Positions 52,264 through 61,495 of a DNA stretch of 64,000 nt are shown here, in pieces. The stretch is taken from the NCBI GenBank assembly GCA_019637445.1, contig JAHBVS010000001.1, forward strand, positions 2,081,586 to 2,145,585. Direction: 5' to 3'. Source of the DNA: Gemmatimonadaceae bacterium (GTDB taxonomy: Bacteria > Gemmatimonadota > Gemmatimonadetes > Gemmatimonadales > Gemmatimonadaceae). A program made the translations under genes and the position numbers. The stretch's first letter is position 1, and each line of letters begins with the position of its first letter. The notes under the pieces are model-generated. The model worked only from the letters and a program-made list of their open reading frames with translations. It had not been told where the DNA came from and searched no databases.

Positions 52264-52998
52264 GTGAGCCTCGCCAAGACTCTCCGCACGGTCCCTCTCT
52301 TTTCGCAGCTTCGCGACTCGGATCTCGAACTGCTGGCGCCGCTGTTCAGCGAGCGCCGATACGTGCGCAACAATGTCATTCGCTTCGCACACGATCCCTG
52401 CGACTTCTTCGCCATCGTGCTCGAAGGCCAGGTGAAAGTGATGCTGGTGGCCGAGGATGGGCGCGAGGTGGTGTTGGCGCTGGTCCAGAAGCAGGACTTC
52501 TTCGGCGAGATGACGCTGCTGGACGACGAGCCCTACGCGGCCAGCGTGATCGCTACCGAGGACACGAAGCTGCTGGTGCTCAGACGCGACGAGCTCCGCA
52601 AGGCGATTCGTGACCTGCCCGACATGTCCTTCGGCCTGCTGCGCGCGCTCTGCGGGCGGCTGCTGGAGGCGGACCACAAGATCGGTGGGCTGATGCTGCT
52701 CGACGCCAGCGGCCGCGTGGCGAACCTCTTGCTCGACCTGTCGTCGAAGAGCGCGGATGGCGTCATCCGCGACCTGCCCACGCACCAGGTGATGGCGCAG
52801 ATGGTAGGCTCCTCACGCGAGACGGTGTCCCGCACGATCTCGGCAATGTCGACCAAAGGGATCATTGCCGTGGAGTCGGATGGCACGCGCCTGTTGAACC
52901 GCGAGGCGCTGGAGGCCGAGGCCGGCAACATGCTGCGGCGGCGGCTCAAAAAGCCGTATGACAAGGACCGCGCCTCGGGCGCGCGCGACGCCGTGTGA
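52264..52998 (+). CDS. Crp/Fnr-family transcriptional regulator
   Basis: 244 residues from GTG 52264. N-terminal cyclic-nucleotide-binding-like beta-roll (FFAIVLEGQVKVMLVAEDGR, FFGEMTLLDDEPYAASVIAT), dimer helix, C-terminal winged helix THQVMAQMVGSSRETVSRTI with recognition helix RETVSR (residues 185-190), which reads TGTGA in Crp. The cAMP-phosphate pair Arg-Ser of E. coli Crp (QERSAW) is replaced by Tyr-Ala here (EPYAAS), and the N-terminal cysteines of Fnr are absent. It probably responds to another ligand. Candidate binder of the operators at 9130 and 16694. Confidence 0.92.
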   Translation: MSLAKTLRTVPLFSQLRDSDLELLAPLFSERRYVRNNVIRFAHDPCDFFAIVLEGQVKVMLVAEDGREVVLALVQKQDFFGEMTLLDDEPYAASVIATEDTKLLVLRRDELRKAIRDLPDMSFGLLRALCGRLLEADHKIGGLMLLDASGRVANLLLDLSSKSADGVIRDLPTHQVMAQMVGSSRETVSRTISAMSTKGIIAVESDGTRLLNREALEAEAGNMLRRRLKKPYDKDRASGARDAV

Positions 52999-53052
52999 TT
53001 CTGCGGCCGACGATTTCGGACTCCTCGTGGCTCTTGCGCGTTCGCGGCGCCG

Positions 53053-54672
53053 CTAGGCCGCGCGAAGCAACTCGCTGGCCGCCATCGCGCGGTGGAACGC
53101 CTCCACCACCTGCGGCGCCCAGGACTTCGGTCCCATCTTGGCGATCTCGGCCATCGCCACCTCGTGTGACAGCGCGGCGCGGTACGGACGGCTCGTGGTG
53201 AGCGCGTCGTAGACGTCCACGATACCGACGATCTGCGCACCGAGTGGGATCTCGTCCCCGCGCAGGCGGTCGGGGTAGCCGGTGCCGTCGCACTTCTCGT
53301 GGTGCCAGCGGATGATCGGCTTGAGGTCCCAGGGGAACTCGATGCCCTCGAGCATCTCGATGCCCCAAACGGGATGCATCTGGATGATCTCGAACTCGTC
53401 GCGCGTGAGCGGACCCGGCTTGTTGAGCACCTCGTGCGGCACGCGGACCTTGCCGAGGTCGTGCAGGTAGGCGCCGAGGCGCACGGTGGTGCGCTGCAGG
53501 TCGTCGAGGCCGAGCTCGCTGGCGACGGCGACGGCCATGTCGGCGACGCGCGAGCAGTGGCCGAAGGTGTAGCTGTCGCTGGACTCGATGCTCTGGCCCC
53601 AGTCCTTCACGAGGGCGAGGTAGCTGCCCTCGAGCTCGGCGACCTTGCCGCCGACGTTGATGAGGTCGCGGCGGGCGTCGAGCTGGCCGAAGAGCTCGTG
53701 CGAGCGGTTGAGGAGGAGCAGCGCGTCCTGGTTGCGGCCCATCGACTGGTAGACGAGGGCGAGGTCGCGCGTGGCCTCCGCCGTATGCAGCACCGTGCCG
53801 GACTTCTCGGCGAGGTCAATGGCCGCACGCAAGCGTGACTCGGCCAGCGCCAGCTTGCCCGTCTCGCGGTAGACGACACCGATGACGCGATAGGCCGCCG
53901 ACTTGTGGCCGGGCGCGCCGAGTTGATCGAAGATGACCAGTGAGGCCTCGGCGTCGCGCCGCGCCTCCTCGTAGCGCTGCTGCACCGCGGCAACGTCCGA
54001 GCGGTTGAGCAGGCAGAGACCCTGCAGCCGGAGGTCGCCGGCGCGCTCGGCGATCTCCATGCTCTGGCCGAAGTAGCCCTGCGCCTCGTCGAGCCGGTCG
54101 GAGTCGGCGCTGACCATGCCCAGGTTGTGGTAGGCGAGGGCGCAGCCGTGCTCGTCATTGGCCGAGCGGTAGGCTTCGAGCGATCGCTCGTAGCGGGCGA
54201 AGGCTTCTTCGAGGTCGCCGTGGATGTTGGCGAGGATGCCGAGGTTCTGCTCGGCGCGGGCGCGGATCTCGACGCGGTCGCCGGCGAGGGCGATGGCTTC
54301 GAGGAAGCGTTCGGCGGACTCGCCGAGGGCGCCTTCGCGGACGAGCATTCCGCCGAGTGTGTTCAGCGCCTCGGCGGCGAGAAGGTCGTTGTGGTCGTCA
54401 CACGCGACTTCGAAACTTCGCAGGCAGAGTGCGCGCGCCTCCGCACGCTCTTCGCGCGTGTGTCGCAGGATGGCAAGGCGACGCAGTGCCTCCGCGAGAA
54501 CGGTCGGTTGCCGATCTCGCTCCGCCGCGCGGATTGCTCCGTCGTAGGCCTCGATCGCTTCCACGACGCATCCCGCCCGCTCGTGCGTCCGTGCGGCGGC
54601 CAGTACGTCCGACGCGGGCCGCGCGCTGACGGCGCGACCCGCGAGTGGAGTGGAGGACCGGGGCAGGCTCAC
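53053..54672 (-). CDS. TPR-HD-GYP protein (cyclic-di-GMP phosphodiesterase)
   Basis: 539 residues from GTG 54672 with AAGGA upstream; an open extension would overlap the previous gene. Residues about 30-330 are tetratricopeptide units (ALRRLAILRHTREERAEARA, AEALNTLGGMLVREGALGES, GCALAYHNLGMVSADSDRLD, LALVYQSMGRNQDALLLLNR). The C-terminal HD-GYP domain is complete: GHCSRVADMAVAVASELGL, YLHDLGKVRVPHEVLNKPGP (HD), HPVWGIEMLE, IIRWHHEKCDGTGYPDRLRG (HHExxDGTGYP). It should degrade cyclic-di-GMP, with the TPR array as a docking or sensor part. Starts seven bases after the lipoprotein gene. Confidence 0.92.
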   Translation of the reverse strand: MSLPRSSTPLAGRAVSARPASDVLAAARTHERAGCVVEAIEAYDGAIRAAERDRQPTVLAEALRRLAILRHTREERAEARALCLRSFEVACDDHNDLLAAEALNTLGGMLVREGALGESAERFLEAIALAGDRVEIRARAEQNLGILANIHGDLEEAFARYERSLEAYRSANDEHGCALAYHNLGMVSADSDRLDEAQGYFGQSMEIAERAGDLRLQGLCLLNRSDVAAVQQRYEEARRDAEASLVIFDQLGAPGHKSAAYRVIGVVYRETGKLALAESRLRAAIDLAEKSGTVLHTAEATRDLALVYQSMGRNQDALLLLNRSHELFGQLDARRDLINVGGKVAELEGSYLALVKDWGQSIESSDSYTFGHCSRVADMAVAVASELGLDDLQRTTVRLGAYLHDLGKVRVPHEVLNKPGPLTRDEFEIIQMHPVWGIEMLEGIEFPWDLKPIIRWHHEKCDGTGYPDRLRGDEIPLGAQIVGIVDVYDALTTSRPYRAALSHEVAMAEIAKMGPKSWAPQVVEAFHRAMAASELLRAA

Positions 54673-54679
54673 GCGTTCC

Positions 54680-55228
54680 TTACCAGGCGATTGCGTACTC
54701 AGAGAAGTGATCCAGCCGCCCGCTGACCGTCTGCGTCCACAGATTGTCAATCGAGAGCAGGAACTCGAGGATGTTCAGGCTACCATCCACATACGCAATG
54801 CGCTTCGGCAGGACCAGCGCCAGGAGGCCGCATCCCTCATAGCTCATCTGAAGCGTCGCGGCGCGCTCGAACTGCAGCCCGTGCGGCGCGAATTCCACGC
54901 GGCGCGTGCTGCTCGATGGCGCAGTCGCCGTGATGGTGACGGCGCTGTCGAGCGCGCCCGCCGGGACGATCAGGCGGTGTGGCCCCACGTTGAGCACGCC
55001 ACCGGCGGGCCCGATGGTCTTGCTGTTGCTGGCAGCGGGCAACGCAGAGCAGGAGAGCAGCGTGCCCTCAAGCCCGCGGTAGATGCGGCCGAGGATCAGC
55101 GCAGAGTCCGTCGGCGCGAGTGTCGCCTGTGGTGCGCTGGGCGCGGTCGGCGCGGCCTCGCCGCAGCTCGCGACGACGAGCGCGACGGCGACGGCGAGAA
55201 GCGGAAATCGGAGACGAAGGAAGGACAT
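54680..55228 (-). CDS. ZU5-like lipoprotein
   Basis: 182 residues. Lipobox VVASC after MSFLRLRFPLLAVAVALV. The mature part carries a ZU5-type pattern: KTIGPAGGVLNVGPHRLIVP, AGALDSAVTITATAPSS, VEFAPHGLQFERAATLQMSY, as in other surface lipoproteins of this kind. The C-terminus (ILEFLLSIDNLWTQTVSGRL) is amphipathic. It shares an operon with the HD-GYP gene; the two may be an envelope sensor and its cytoplasmic output, but this is inference. Confidence 0.75.
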   Translation of the reverse strand: MSFLRLRFPLLAVAVALVVASCGEAAPTAPSAPQATLAPTDSALILGRIYRGLEGTLLSCSALPAASNSKTIGPAGGVLNVGPHRLIVPAGALDSAVTITATAPSSSTRRVEFAPHGLQFERAATLQMSYEGCGLLALVLPKRIAYVDGSLNILEFLLSIDNLWTQTVSGRLDHFSEYAIAW

Positions 55229-55353
55229 ACAGAGATCCCTGTGCGAGAGGATGCTGACCCGGGTCGTACGGCAAGCATCCTAGGGACTTCCCTCACGGCG
55301 CGCAGTGCGCAATCTCCGTGTTGCGTATCACACGCCGCTCGACGTGACGCGCG

Positions 55354-57186
55354 TCACGCCCAGACGAGCTTCGAACAGGCGACGCTGTGGTTCAACGCCA
55401 CGGTCTCGAGCGCGGGACGTGACGTGGCGCAGGCGGCGTCCCGCGCCGGGTGCTGGCAGCGTCCATAGAAGGCGCAGCCGTCGGCGGCGATGAGGTCCCG
55501 ACTGACCTCGCCACGCAGCGTCTTCGTGGCGGCCCGACGGTCCGGGTCGCCGGTCGGTTCCGCGGCGAGCAATGCAGTCGTGTACGGCATCCGCGGGTCG
55601 GAGAGCACAGCTGCCGTGGGTCCTTCCTCGACAATGCGACCCGCGTACATCACCGCCACGCGATCGGTCAAACGACGCACGGCGTCGAGGTCGTGGGAGA
55701 TCACCAGCAACGCAAGCCTTCGCGACTGTCGGAGATCAGCCAGCAGGTCGAGCAGCGCCCCCCGCGTCTCGGCGTCCACCGAAGCCACGGGTTCGTCGCA
55801 GATCAGGAGGTCCGGCTCCAAGGCGAGCGCGCGGGCGATAGCAACGCGTTGGCGTTCGCCGGTCGAGAGGGTTCCTGCTGGTGCCGTCACGACGCGCCAG
55901 GGGAGCCCGAGGGAGGCCAGCAGCGTGGTTGCTCGGCGCATTGCCTCTGACCCTTCTGCCAGCCCGTGCGCGACAAGTCCCTCCGCCACCAGCGAATCGA
56001 CACGGCGGTCCGGCGTGAGCGATGCGCCAGCGTCCTGCGGAATCCATTGCAGGCGGCGCCGCAGCCGCCGCATCGGTTCGTGCCTGAGCGCCGAGAGGTC
56101 GACCGCGTCAACGAGGACGCGTCCCTCGTCGATTGGGCCGAGGCGCAAGAGGGCCCGTGCCAGCGACGTTTTGCCACAGCCGGACTCACCCACCAGTCCA
56201 AGTGCCTCACCACGCGCCAACTCCAGCGACACACCGGCGACGGCATCGATGCTCGTGCGGCGCGATTGCGTCGCCCGACGCTCGCGGTATCGAACGACGA
56301 TGTCTTCAGCGACGAGGAAGCGCGGCGACGGCTCGGGCGCCGTGGATTCCGCCGCCGGGGCAGATGCCTCGGGGACCGCGCCACCGCGATTGCGCCGCGG
56401 CGCGCGGCGCGCCGCGACTAGGCGCCGGGCTGCGTCGGACGCCGGCGCGCGAAGCAGGATTGACGTCGGCGCATCTTCGACGATCCGACCGCCGTCGAGT
56501 ACCAGGACGCGCGCGGCGCGCTCACCGATCACGTCGAGGTCGTGTGAGATCAGGAGGAGGGCGCAACCGCTGCGCTTGCGATGGGCCTCGAGCAGGTCCA
56601 GCACCTGGGCCTGGAGGGTGGGGTCGAGAGCCGTCGTCGGTTCGTCGGCAATGATGAGCCGTGGTTCGAGGACGAGCGCCGCCGCGATGAGCAGGCGCTG
56701 CCGCTGCCCGCCGGAGAACTGGTGGGGGTAGCGGCGCATCGCCGCATCCGGACCCGCGATGCCGACATCACCAAGCACCGACTCGACGCGTGCCGCGGCC
56801 TCGCGCGCGTCCGCCAGGCCGTGCGCCACGATGCCTTCTGCCAACAGGTCTCCGACGCGCCGAGAAGGCGTCAGCGCGAGCACGGGTTCTTGTGGAACCA
56901 TCGCCACGCCGCGCCCCCGCACCGCGCGCCAGTGGCCTTCCGACGCCGCCGTCAGGTTGCTGCCACGCCACTGAAGCACGCTGCCACTGGTGAACCGGCC
57001 GCCCGCAGGGAGGAGCCGCAGCATTGCCTGGGCCAATGTCGACTTCCCGGCACCCGACGCGCCGACCAGGCCGACGACCTCGCCTTCGCGGAGACTGAGG
57101 CCGACGTCCCGAAGCAGCGGGACCCAGCCCTCGCCGGATGGCACTTCGACGCCGAGTGAGCGCGTTTCGAGCAGGAGATCGGTCAC
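55354..57186 (-). CDS. Fused oligopeptide-type ABC transporter ATPase (DppD-DppF like)
   Basis: 610 residues from GTG 57186, overlapping the permease stop (GTGA). Two full ATPase domains in one chain: first Walker A GASGAGKS with signature FSGGQRQRLLIAAAL and Walker B LIIADEPTTALDP; second GESGCGKT, LSTGERQRVAIARALALEPD, LLICDEPVASVDAE. Between them is an Ala/Pro/Arg linker. The C-terminal cysteine-rich segment FYGRCQHPARDAACATS is the oligopeptide-ABC C-terminal domain that can carry an Fe-S cluster in DppD. It powers the permeases encoded just upstream. Confidence 0.93.
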   Translation of the reverse strand: MTDLLLETRSLGVEVPSGEGWVPLLRDVGLSLREGEVVGLVGASGAGKSTLAQAMLRLLPAGGRFTSGSVLQWRGSNLTAASEGHWRAVRGRGVAMVPQEPVLALTPSRRVGDLLAEGIVAHGLADAREAAARVESVLGDVGIAGPDAAMRRYPHQFSGGQRQRLLIAAALVLEPRLIIADEPTTALDPTLQAQVLDLLEAHRKRSGCALLLISHDLDVIGERAARVLVLDGGRIVEDAPTSILLRAPASDAARRLVAARRAPRRNRGGAVPEASAPAAESTAPEPSPRFLVAEDIVVRYRERRATQSRRTSIDAVAGVSLELARGEALGLVGESGCGKTSLARALLRLGPIDEGRVLVDAVDLSALRHEPMRRLRRRLQWIPQDAGASLTPDRRVDSLVAEGLVAHGLAEGSEAMRRATTLLASLGLPWRVVTAPAGTLSTGERQRVAIARALALEPDLLICDEPVASVDAETRGALLDLLADLRQSRRLALLVISHDLDAVRRLTDRVAVMYAGRIVEEGPTAAVLSDPRMPYTTALLAAEPTGDPDRRAATKTLRGEVSRDLIAADGCAFYGRCQHPARDAACATSRPALETVALNHSVACSKLVWA

Positions 57187-57998
57187 GGGCTCCGCTCGCG
57201 CTGGCGGGCCAACAGGCGCTCGGCGGCGATGTTCAGCGTGGCAACGGTCCCGACGATTGCCAGGGTTGGGAAGACGACGAGCCACCAGCGGAGCAGCAGC
57301 TGTCCCTGGGCCTCGTTGATGATGTTGCCCCAACTGGCCTGCGGCGTGGGCACGCCGAGCCCAAGGAACGACAGGGCCGCTTCGAGCGGGATGGCCGCGG
57401 CGAGGGCAATCGTGCCCGCCGCGACGAGCGTTGGCGCGAGTCCCGGCAGCAAGTGGTGGACGAGGATGTGCCGGCGGCGGAGGCCGATGGCGATCGTGGC
57501 CTTGAGGTGCTCGGTCTGCAGGAGCCGCCGAGTCTCCTGGCGCACCAGACGCGCGGTCGTCATCCAACCGGTGGCACCGATCATGACGCCCAGCAGGACG
57601 GAAGACACGCTGTTGAGCGATGCCACCAGCAGCAGGAGCAGCAGGATCCGCGGGAATGCCAACAGTGCGTCCGTGCATCGCATCAGAAGGGTGTCGACCC
57701 AGCGACCTGCCAGCGCGGCCGTGGCGCCCACTGCGGTCCCGAGCGTGACCGCCAATCCGACGGCCAGGAACGCGATGCCCAGCGAAATGCGTGCGCCGAA
57801 CAGCAGGCGGCTGAGCACATCGCGCGAGAGCGTGTCGGTTCCCAGCCAGTGCGCTGCGTTCGGCGGCATCGAGACGCGCGCGCCATCGGCGAGCAGCGCG
57901 TTGGGGTCATACGGTGCAAGCAGCGGTGCCAGCGCGGCGACCGATGCGAGCACGGCGACCACGACGAGCGCTTGCCGCGCGGGATGCAGTCGGCTCAC
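57183..57998 (-). CDS. Peptide/nickel-type ABC transporter permease (DppC-like)
   Basis: 271 residues from GTG 57998, which overlaps the previous stop (GTGA). N-terminal transmembrane helix (ALVVVAVLASVAALAPLLAP), periplasmic HWLGTDTLSRDVLSRLLFGA typical of DppC, then five more hydrophobic segments. The EAA loop that contacts the ATPase is HLKATIAIGLRRRHILVHHL. The C-terminus EAALSFLGLGVPTPQASWGN is the DppC signature. Substrate: probably peptides; nickel or other solutes remain possible. Confidence 0.92.
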   Translation of the reverse strand: MSRLHPARQALVVVAVLASVAALAPLLAPYDPNALLADGARVSMPPNAAHWLGTDTLSRDVLSRLLFGARISLGIAFLAVGLAVTLGTAVGATAALAGRWVDTLLMRCTDALLAFPRILLLLLLVASLNSVSSVLLGVMIGATGWMTTARLVRQETRRLLQTEHLKATIAIGLRRRHILVHHLLPGLAPTLVAAGTIALAAAIPLEAALSFLGLGVPTPQASWGNIINEAQGQLLLRWWLVVFPTLAIVGTVATLNIAAERLLARQRERSP

Positions 57999-58960
57999 GT
58001 GCGCCGTTGCCGGGGGTCCGCCCACAAGAGGGCGAGGTCGGCCACCAGCGTGCCCGACACCACGGCAACGCTTCCCACGAGCACGGCGCCGACGACCAGG
58101 TGATAGTCGCGCGCCGTCACCGCATCGACGAGCACGGATCCCATTCCGGGCCAGGCGAACACCCGTTCGACGAGGACCGCGCCGCCGACCAGCGACGGGA
58201 GGATGACGCCGGCCAGCGTCAGCACGGGCACGAGTGCGCTGCGCAGGGCGTGCCGCCACAGCAGCGTGGATTCCGCCACTCCCCGTGCGCGGGCCGCGCG
58301 CACGAACGGCGCATCGCGAACCTCGTCCATCGCGGCGCGTTGGTGCCGGGCGACGACGGCGGTCAATACGAGGGCAAGCGAAAGGGCGGGGAGCACCAGG
58401 TGATGCAGGCGGTCGAACAAGGCGGGCAGCGGCTCAGCGGGCGGCACGAGGCTGCGCGCCCCGTTGACGGGGAACCAGCGTAGGGCCAGCGCGGGTCCGA
58501 GGAGCAGCAACAGGGCCAGCACGAACTCGGGGATCGAGACTGCGACGAGACCGAGCCGATCGGTGAGCCGAGCGGCGAGTCTGTCCGGCCGCCATCCCTG
58601 CCAGGCGCCGAGGGCGATGCCACCCAGGAGTCCGATAGACAGCGCCAGCCCCATCAGCAGCAGCGTGGGCGGCAGGGCCCGCGCGAGCACCTCGCGCACC
58701 TCGGTGTTGCGTGAGGTAGAGAACCCGAACTCGCCGCGGGCTGCGTTGGCGACGAAGCGCAGGTACTGCTCGGCGATGGGGCGGTCGAAGCCGAAGGCCT
58801 GCTTGAGGCGCTCGCGCTGCTCGGCGCCGGCGCCCTCGGCTTCCATTTGCTGTGCGAAGGGGTCGCCGGGTGCGAGGCGGATGACGACGAAGCTGGTCGT
58901 GACCACGAGGATCACGACCAGCAGCGCCTGCAGGAGTCGGTCGAGGAGAAGGCGACCCAC
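57995..58960 (-). CDS. Peptide/nickel-type ABC transporter permease (DppB-like)
   Basis: 321 residues from GTG 58960; an open frame upstream overlaps the substrate-binding protein and is not used. N-terminal RLLLDRLLQALLVVILVVTT and FVVIRLAPGDPFAQQM are the DppB pattern, followed by AFGFDRPIAEQYLRFVANAA. EAA loop AAMDEVRDAPFVRAARARGV, C-terminal FAWPGMGSVLVDAVTARDYH. Five to six transmembrane helices. Begins 11 bases after the binding-protein stop. Confidence 0.92.
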   Translation of the reverse strand: MGRLLLDRLLQALLVVILVVTTSFVVIRLAPGDPFAQQMEAEGAGAEQRERLKQAFGFDRPIAEQYLRFVANAARGEFGFSTSRNTEVREVLARALPPTLLLMGLALSIGLLGGIALGAWQGWRPDRLAARLTDRLGLVAVSIPEFVLALLLLLGPALALRWFPVNGARSLVPPAEPLPALFDRLHHLVLPALSLALVLTAVVARHQRAAMDEVRDAPFVRAARARGVAESTLLWRHALRSALVPVLTLAGVILPSLVGGAVLVERVFAWPGMGSVLVDAVTARDYHLVVGAVLVGSVAVVSGTLVADLALLWADPRQRRT

Positions 58961-58971
58961 GTCGCCGTGGC

Positions 58972-60615
58972 TCAGGGAGAAGGGGCGGCGTCGCGCGGGA
59001 GGCGCGCTGCGGGGTCGAGTGTCCACTCCGACAATGTCAGCCACCAGGCATCGGACCGCCACAGCGGCGGGGTGAAGCGGCGATGCACCGCGACATTGCT
59101 CCGCGACTCGAAGAGCCAGATGGCCGCGGCATCGTCGATGGCCTGTTGGTAGGCGCGTCGGAACGCGGCCCGGCGCGCGGCGGGATCGAGTGCGCCAAGT
59201 CCGTCCATCACCGCTTCATCGAAGGCGGGACTGGCGTAGCGGCCAGCGTTCTGGCGCGACGGCCCCGCGATGGCTGGGCTGCCCCACACGCTGCGAATGC
59301 CGCGCGGCGAGGGCGTGCTGCGGAACGACTGCAGCGCGATGTCGAAGCGGCCGGCCGCCATACGGTCCAGGAAAGTCTGGAACTCGAGACTTTCGATCTG
59401 GGCATCCACGCCGATCTCCTTCCACTGCTGCTGGAGTACGGCCGCGGCGCGATTGCGCGGCGCACTGGAGGTCGGCACTAGGAGGGACACCCGCAGCGGA
59501 ACGCCATTACGCCGTCGGATGCCATCAGGACTCGGCAGCCAGCCCAGTGAGTCGAGCAGTGCCTGAGCGGCCGCGCGGTCGTGGGGAATTTGGCGCAGCG
59601 TGGTATCCGCCGTCGCCTGTGCACGGAGGAAGGGTCCGAGGAGGACGGAGGCCGTGGAGTCGAACACCGTGCGCACCAAGGCCGCGCGGTCGGTGCCGAG
59701 CGAGAGCGCGCGGCGCATGCGCGCGTCGGCGAGCAGCGGATGCGGGCGGCTCACGTTGCCATTCGCGCGGAAGTTGAACGCGGCGAAGCCGTAGTCGAAT
59801 CCCGGGCCGGAATACACGCGCACGTGCGGATAGCGCGCGGCCTCCGGCAGGACGTCGGCCAGCAGCGGATCCCAGACGTCCGTCTCCTCGGCCCAGACGC
59901 GCGCGAGTCCACTCGCCGGGTCGGCGCTCTTGGCAAGGATGATGCGGTCGGGCTTCGCGCGTCCGCGGTAGTGGTCTTCCACGGCGCGCAACTCGATGCG
60001 CACGTCGGGCTCCCAGGCCACGAAGCGGAAACGGCCGTTGCCGACGGGGGCGCGCGCCTCGGGACTTGTGCGCAGGTCCGCGAGGGCGACGGAGCCGTAG
60101 ATGTGCTCGGGAATCGGCACCAGCAGCGATGCGGCGTAGAACTGTTCGGCGTCGCGGGTCGCGTAGTGCACCACGGCCGTGACGCTGTCCGGCGTGGTGA
60201 TGGAGTCGATGCCTGCGACGTCGGCGGCAATCGACGAGGCCAGGTTGGGCTCCCGCACCACGCGCAGGGCGAAAGAGTAGTCGCTGCTGCGCACGGGCCG
60301 ACCATCGTGCCAGCGGGCGGCGGGGTCGAAGTGCAGCGTCAGCGTCAGCGAGTCGGCGCTCCAGTCCCAGGATCGGGCCAGCATCGGCTCGAAGGCACGG
60401 TCGCCGGCGGTCTCGAGGCTCGGGCCCATTTCGGCGATGCGATCGAACAGCAGTTCGCTGCCGATGCGGCCCTGCACGGAGCGGACGATGCCTGGCAGCA
60501 GCGCGTCGGCATCGGCCGCGGCACCGAGGATGATGGTGCCGCCGCCAGCGGTAGCGCCGCGGTCTCCGCAGGCGACAAGGCCCGCGAGGGCGAGGAAGGC
60601 GAGTGCTCGGGTCAT
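58972..60615 (-). CDS. Substrate-binding lipoprotein of the peptide-type ABC transporter (SBP family 5)
   Basis: 547 residues. Lipobox LVAC (cysteine 16) anchors it to the inner membrane. SBP_bac_5 features: LLFDRIAEMGPSLETAGDRA, SADSLTLTLHFDPAARWHDG with the family's W-DG-V pattern (RWHDGRPVRSSDYSFALRVV), AGIDSITTPDSVTAVVHYAT, DARMRRALSLGTDRAALVRT, the conserved hinge QQQWKEIGVDAQIESLEFQT. Presents peptides or similar solutes to the permeases encoded next. Starts 22 bases after lplA. Confidence 0.93.
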   Translation of the reverse strand: MTRALAFLALAGLVACGDRGATAGGGTIILGAAADADALLPGIVRSVQGRIGSELLFDRIAEMGPSLETAGDRAFEPMLARSWDWSADSLTLTLHFDPAARWHDGRPVRSSDYSFALRVVREPNLASSIAADVAGIDSITTPDSVTAVVHYATRDAEQFYAASLLVPIPEHIYGSVALADLRTSPEARAPVGNGRFRFVAWEPDVRIELRAVEDHYRGRAKPDRIILAKSADPASGLARVWAEETDVWDPLLADVLPEAARYPHVRVYSGPGFDYGFAAFNFRANGNVSRPHPLLADARMRRALSLGTDRAALVRTVFDSTASVLLGPFLRAQATADTTLRQIPHDRAAAQALLDSLGWLPSPDGIRRRNGVPLRVSLLVPTSSAPRNRAAAVLQQQWKEIGVDAQIESLEFQTFLDRMAAGRFDIALQSFRSTPSPRGIRSVWGSPAIAGPSRQNAGRYASPAFDEAVMDGLGALDPAARRAAFRRAYQQAIDDAAAIWLFESRSNVAVHRRFTPPLWRSDAWWLTLSEWTLDPAARLPRDAAPSP

Positions 60616-60637
60616 GGTCGGGGCAGGTGGGCGGGGA

Positions 60638-61495
60638 CTAGCGGGACCAGGTCCACGCCGGATCGGCGAAGTGGGCGCGATGCGTGGCGAGGCGTTCCGA
60701 TTCCTGCGGAATCGACTGTGCCAGTGGCTCGAACGTCACGAGCCCGGCTGCCACGTCGGCCGCCGTCAGTCGCTGCAGGCTCGCCTCGAGCGCAGCGGCT
60801 ACATCCGCGAAGGTGACGTCTGCCTCGAGCAGCGTGCGCAATGAGGTCGCGTGCGTCTGCAGCGTTCCGGGAGCGTCGCTGAGGTCCGCGATGCGCGCCT
60901 GGTCGTCGTCGAGCAGGATGCTGCCGTGTTGCAGGAAGGCGCCAGGCGCCTCGACTTGCGCGCTGGCGACGAGCTTCCGTCCGTCGACCACCAGTTCGCC
61001 AACGTTCGGTTCGGCGAAGCAGGCGGCGGCGTCGGGACGGGTGAGGGAACGGCGCTCGACGCGCGTGACCTCGACGCGCAACTGCTGGAGTGCGAGGCTA
61101 AGCAGCTGATTGACCGCTTCGTAGCGGGCCCTGAGTGGGGCATCGCCCGCCGGTGCGGCGACAGAATAGGTCAGTTCGCGGTGATGCAGCAGTGCGCGTC
61201 CACCGGTGGGCCGTCGTACCGCCGCGACTCCCGCGGTGTCCAATCGACCTGGGCTGAATCGGCCGCGCGTGCGCTCGTGCCGTCCGAACGAGAGTGTGGG
61301 CGCATCCCAACTGTAGGTCCGCAGCGTGGCGATGCCAGTCTCGCGCGCGAGGTCGAGCAGGGCGGCATCCGTCGCCATGTTGGTTGGCCCGTCTGCCGGT
61401 CCGGACCGCATCACCCGCCAGGCCCTGACGTGGTGCAGCGGTGCCCAACGTGCGTCGGGCGCGACGATGGCGGACCCCGCCGCTGCCATCGCCAT
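60638..61495 (-). CDS. Lipoate-protein ligase A-like (BPL/LplA family)
   Basis: 285 residues from ATG 61495, which overlaps the stop of the 52-residue gene (TGATG); a second ATG is at 61489. LplA activates lipoate or octanoate with ATP and attaches it to lipoyl domains. Signature RRPTGGRALLHHRELTYSVA (RRxxGGxxxxH) and GRKLVASAQVEAPGAFLQHG with the catalytic lysine. The N-terminal WRVMRSGPADGPTNMATDAA is typical of the family. It could scavenge lipoate, or be a LipM/LipL-type octanoyl transferase; lipA and lipB at 39-45 kb make synthesis, so this is probably salvage or transfer to a second complex such as GcvH. Confidence 0.85.
   Translation of the reverse strand: MAMAAAGSAIVAPDARWAPLHHVRAWRVMRSGPADGPTNMATDAALLDLARETGIATLRTYSWDAPTLSFGRHERTRGRFSPGRLDTAGVAAVRRPTGGRALLHHRELTYSVAAPAGDAPLRARYEAVNQLLSLALQQLRVEVTRVERRSLTRPDAAACFAEPNVGELVVDGRKLVASAQVEAPGAFLQHGSILLDDDQARIADLSDAPGTLQTHATSLRTLLEADVTFADVAAALEASLQRLTAADVAAGLVTFEPLAQSIPQESERLATHRAHFADPAWTWSR

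Noticed and set aside
55343-55358. 16-bp palindrome CGTGACGCGCGTCACG as an operator
   Set aside because: It overlaps the last codons of the ABC ATPase gene and is made of common GC-rich words; no supporting promoter is seen.
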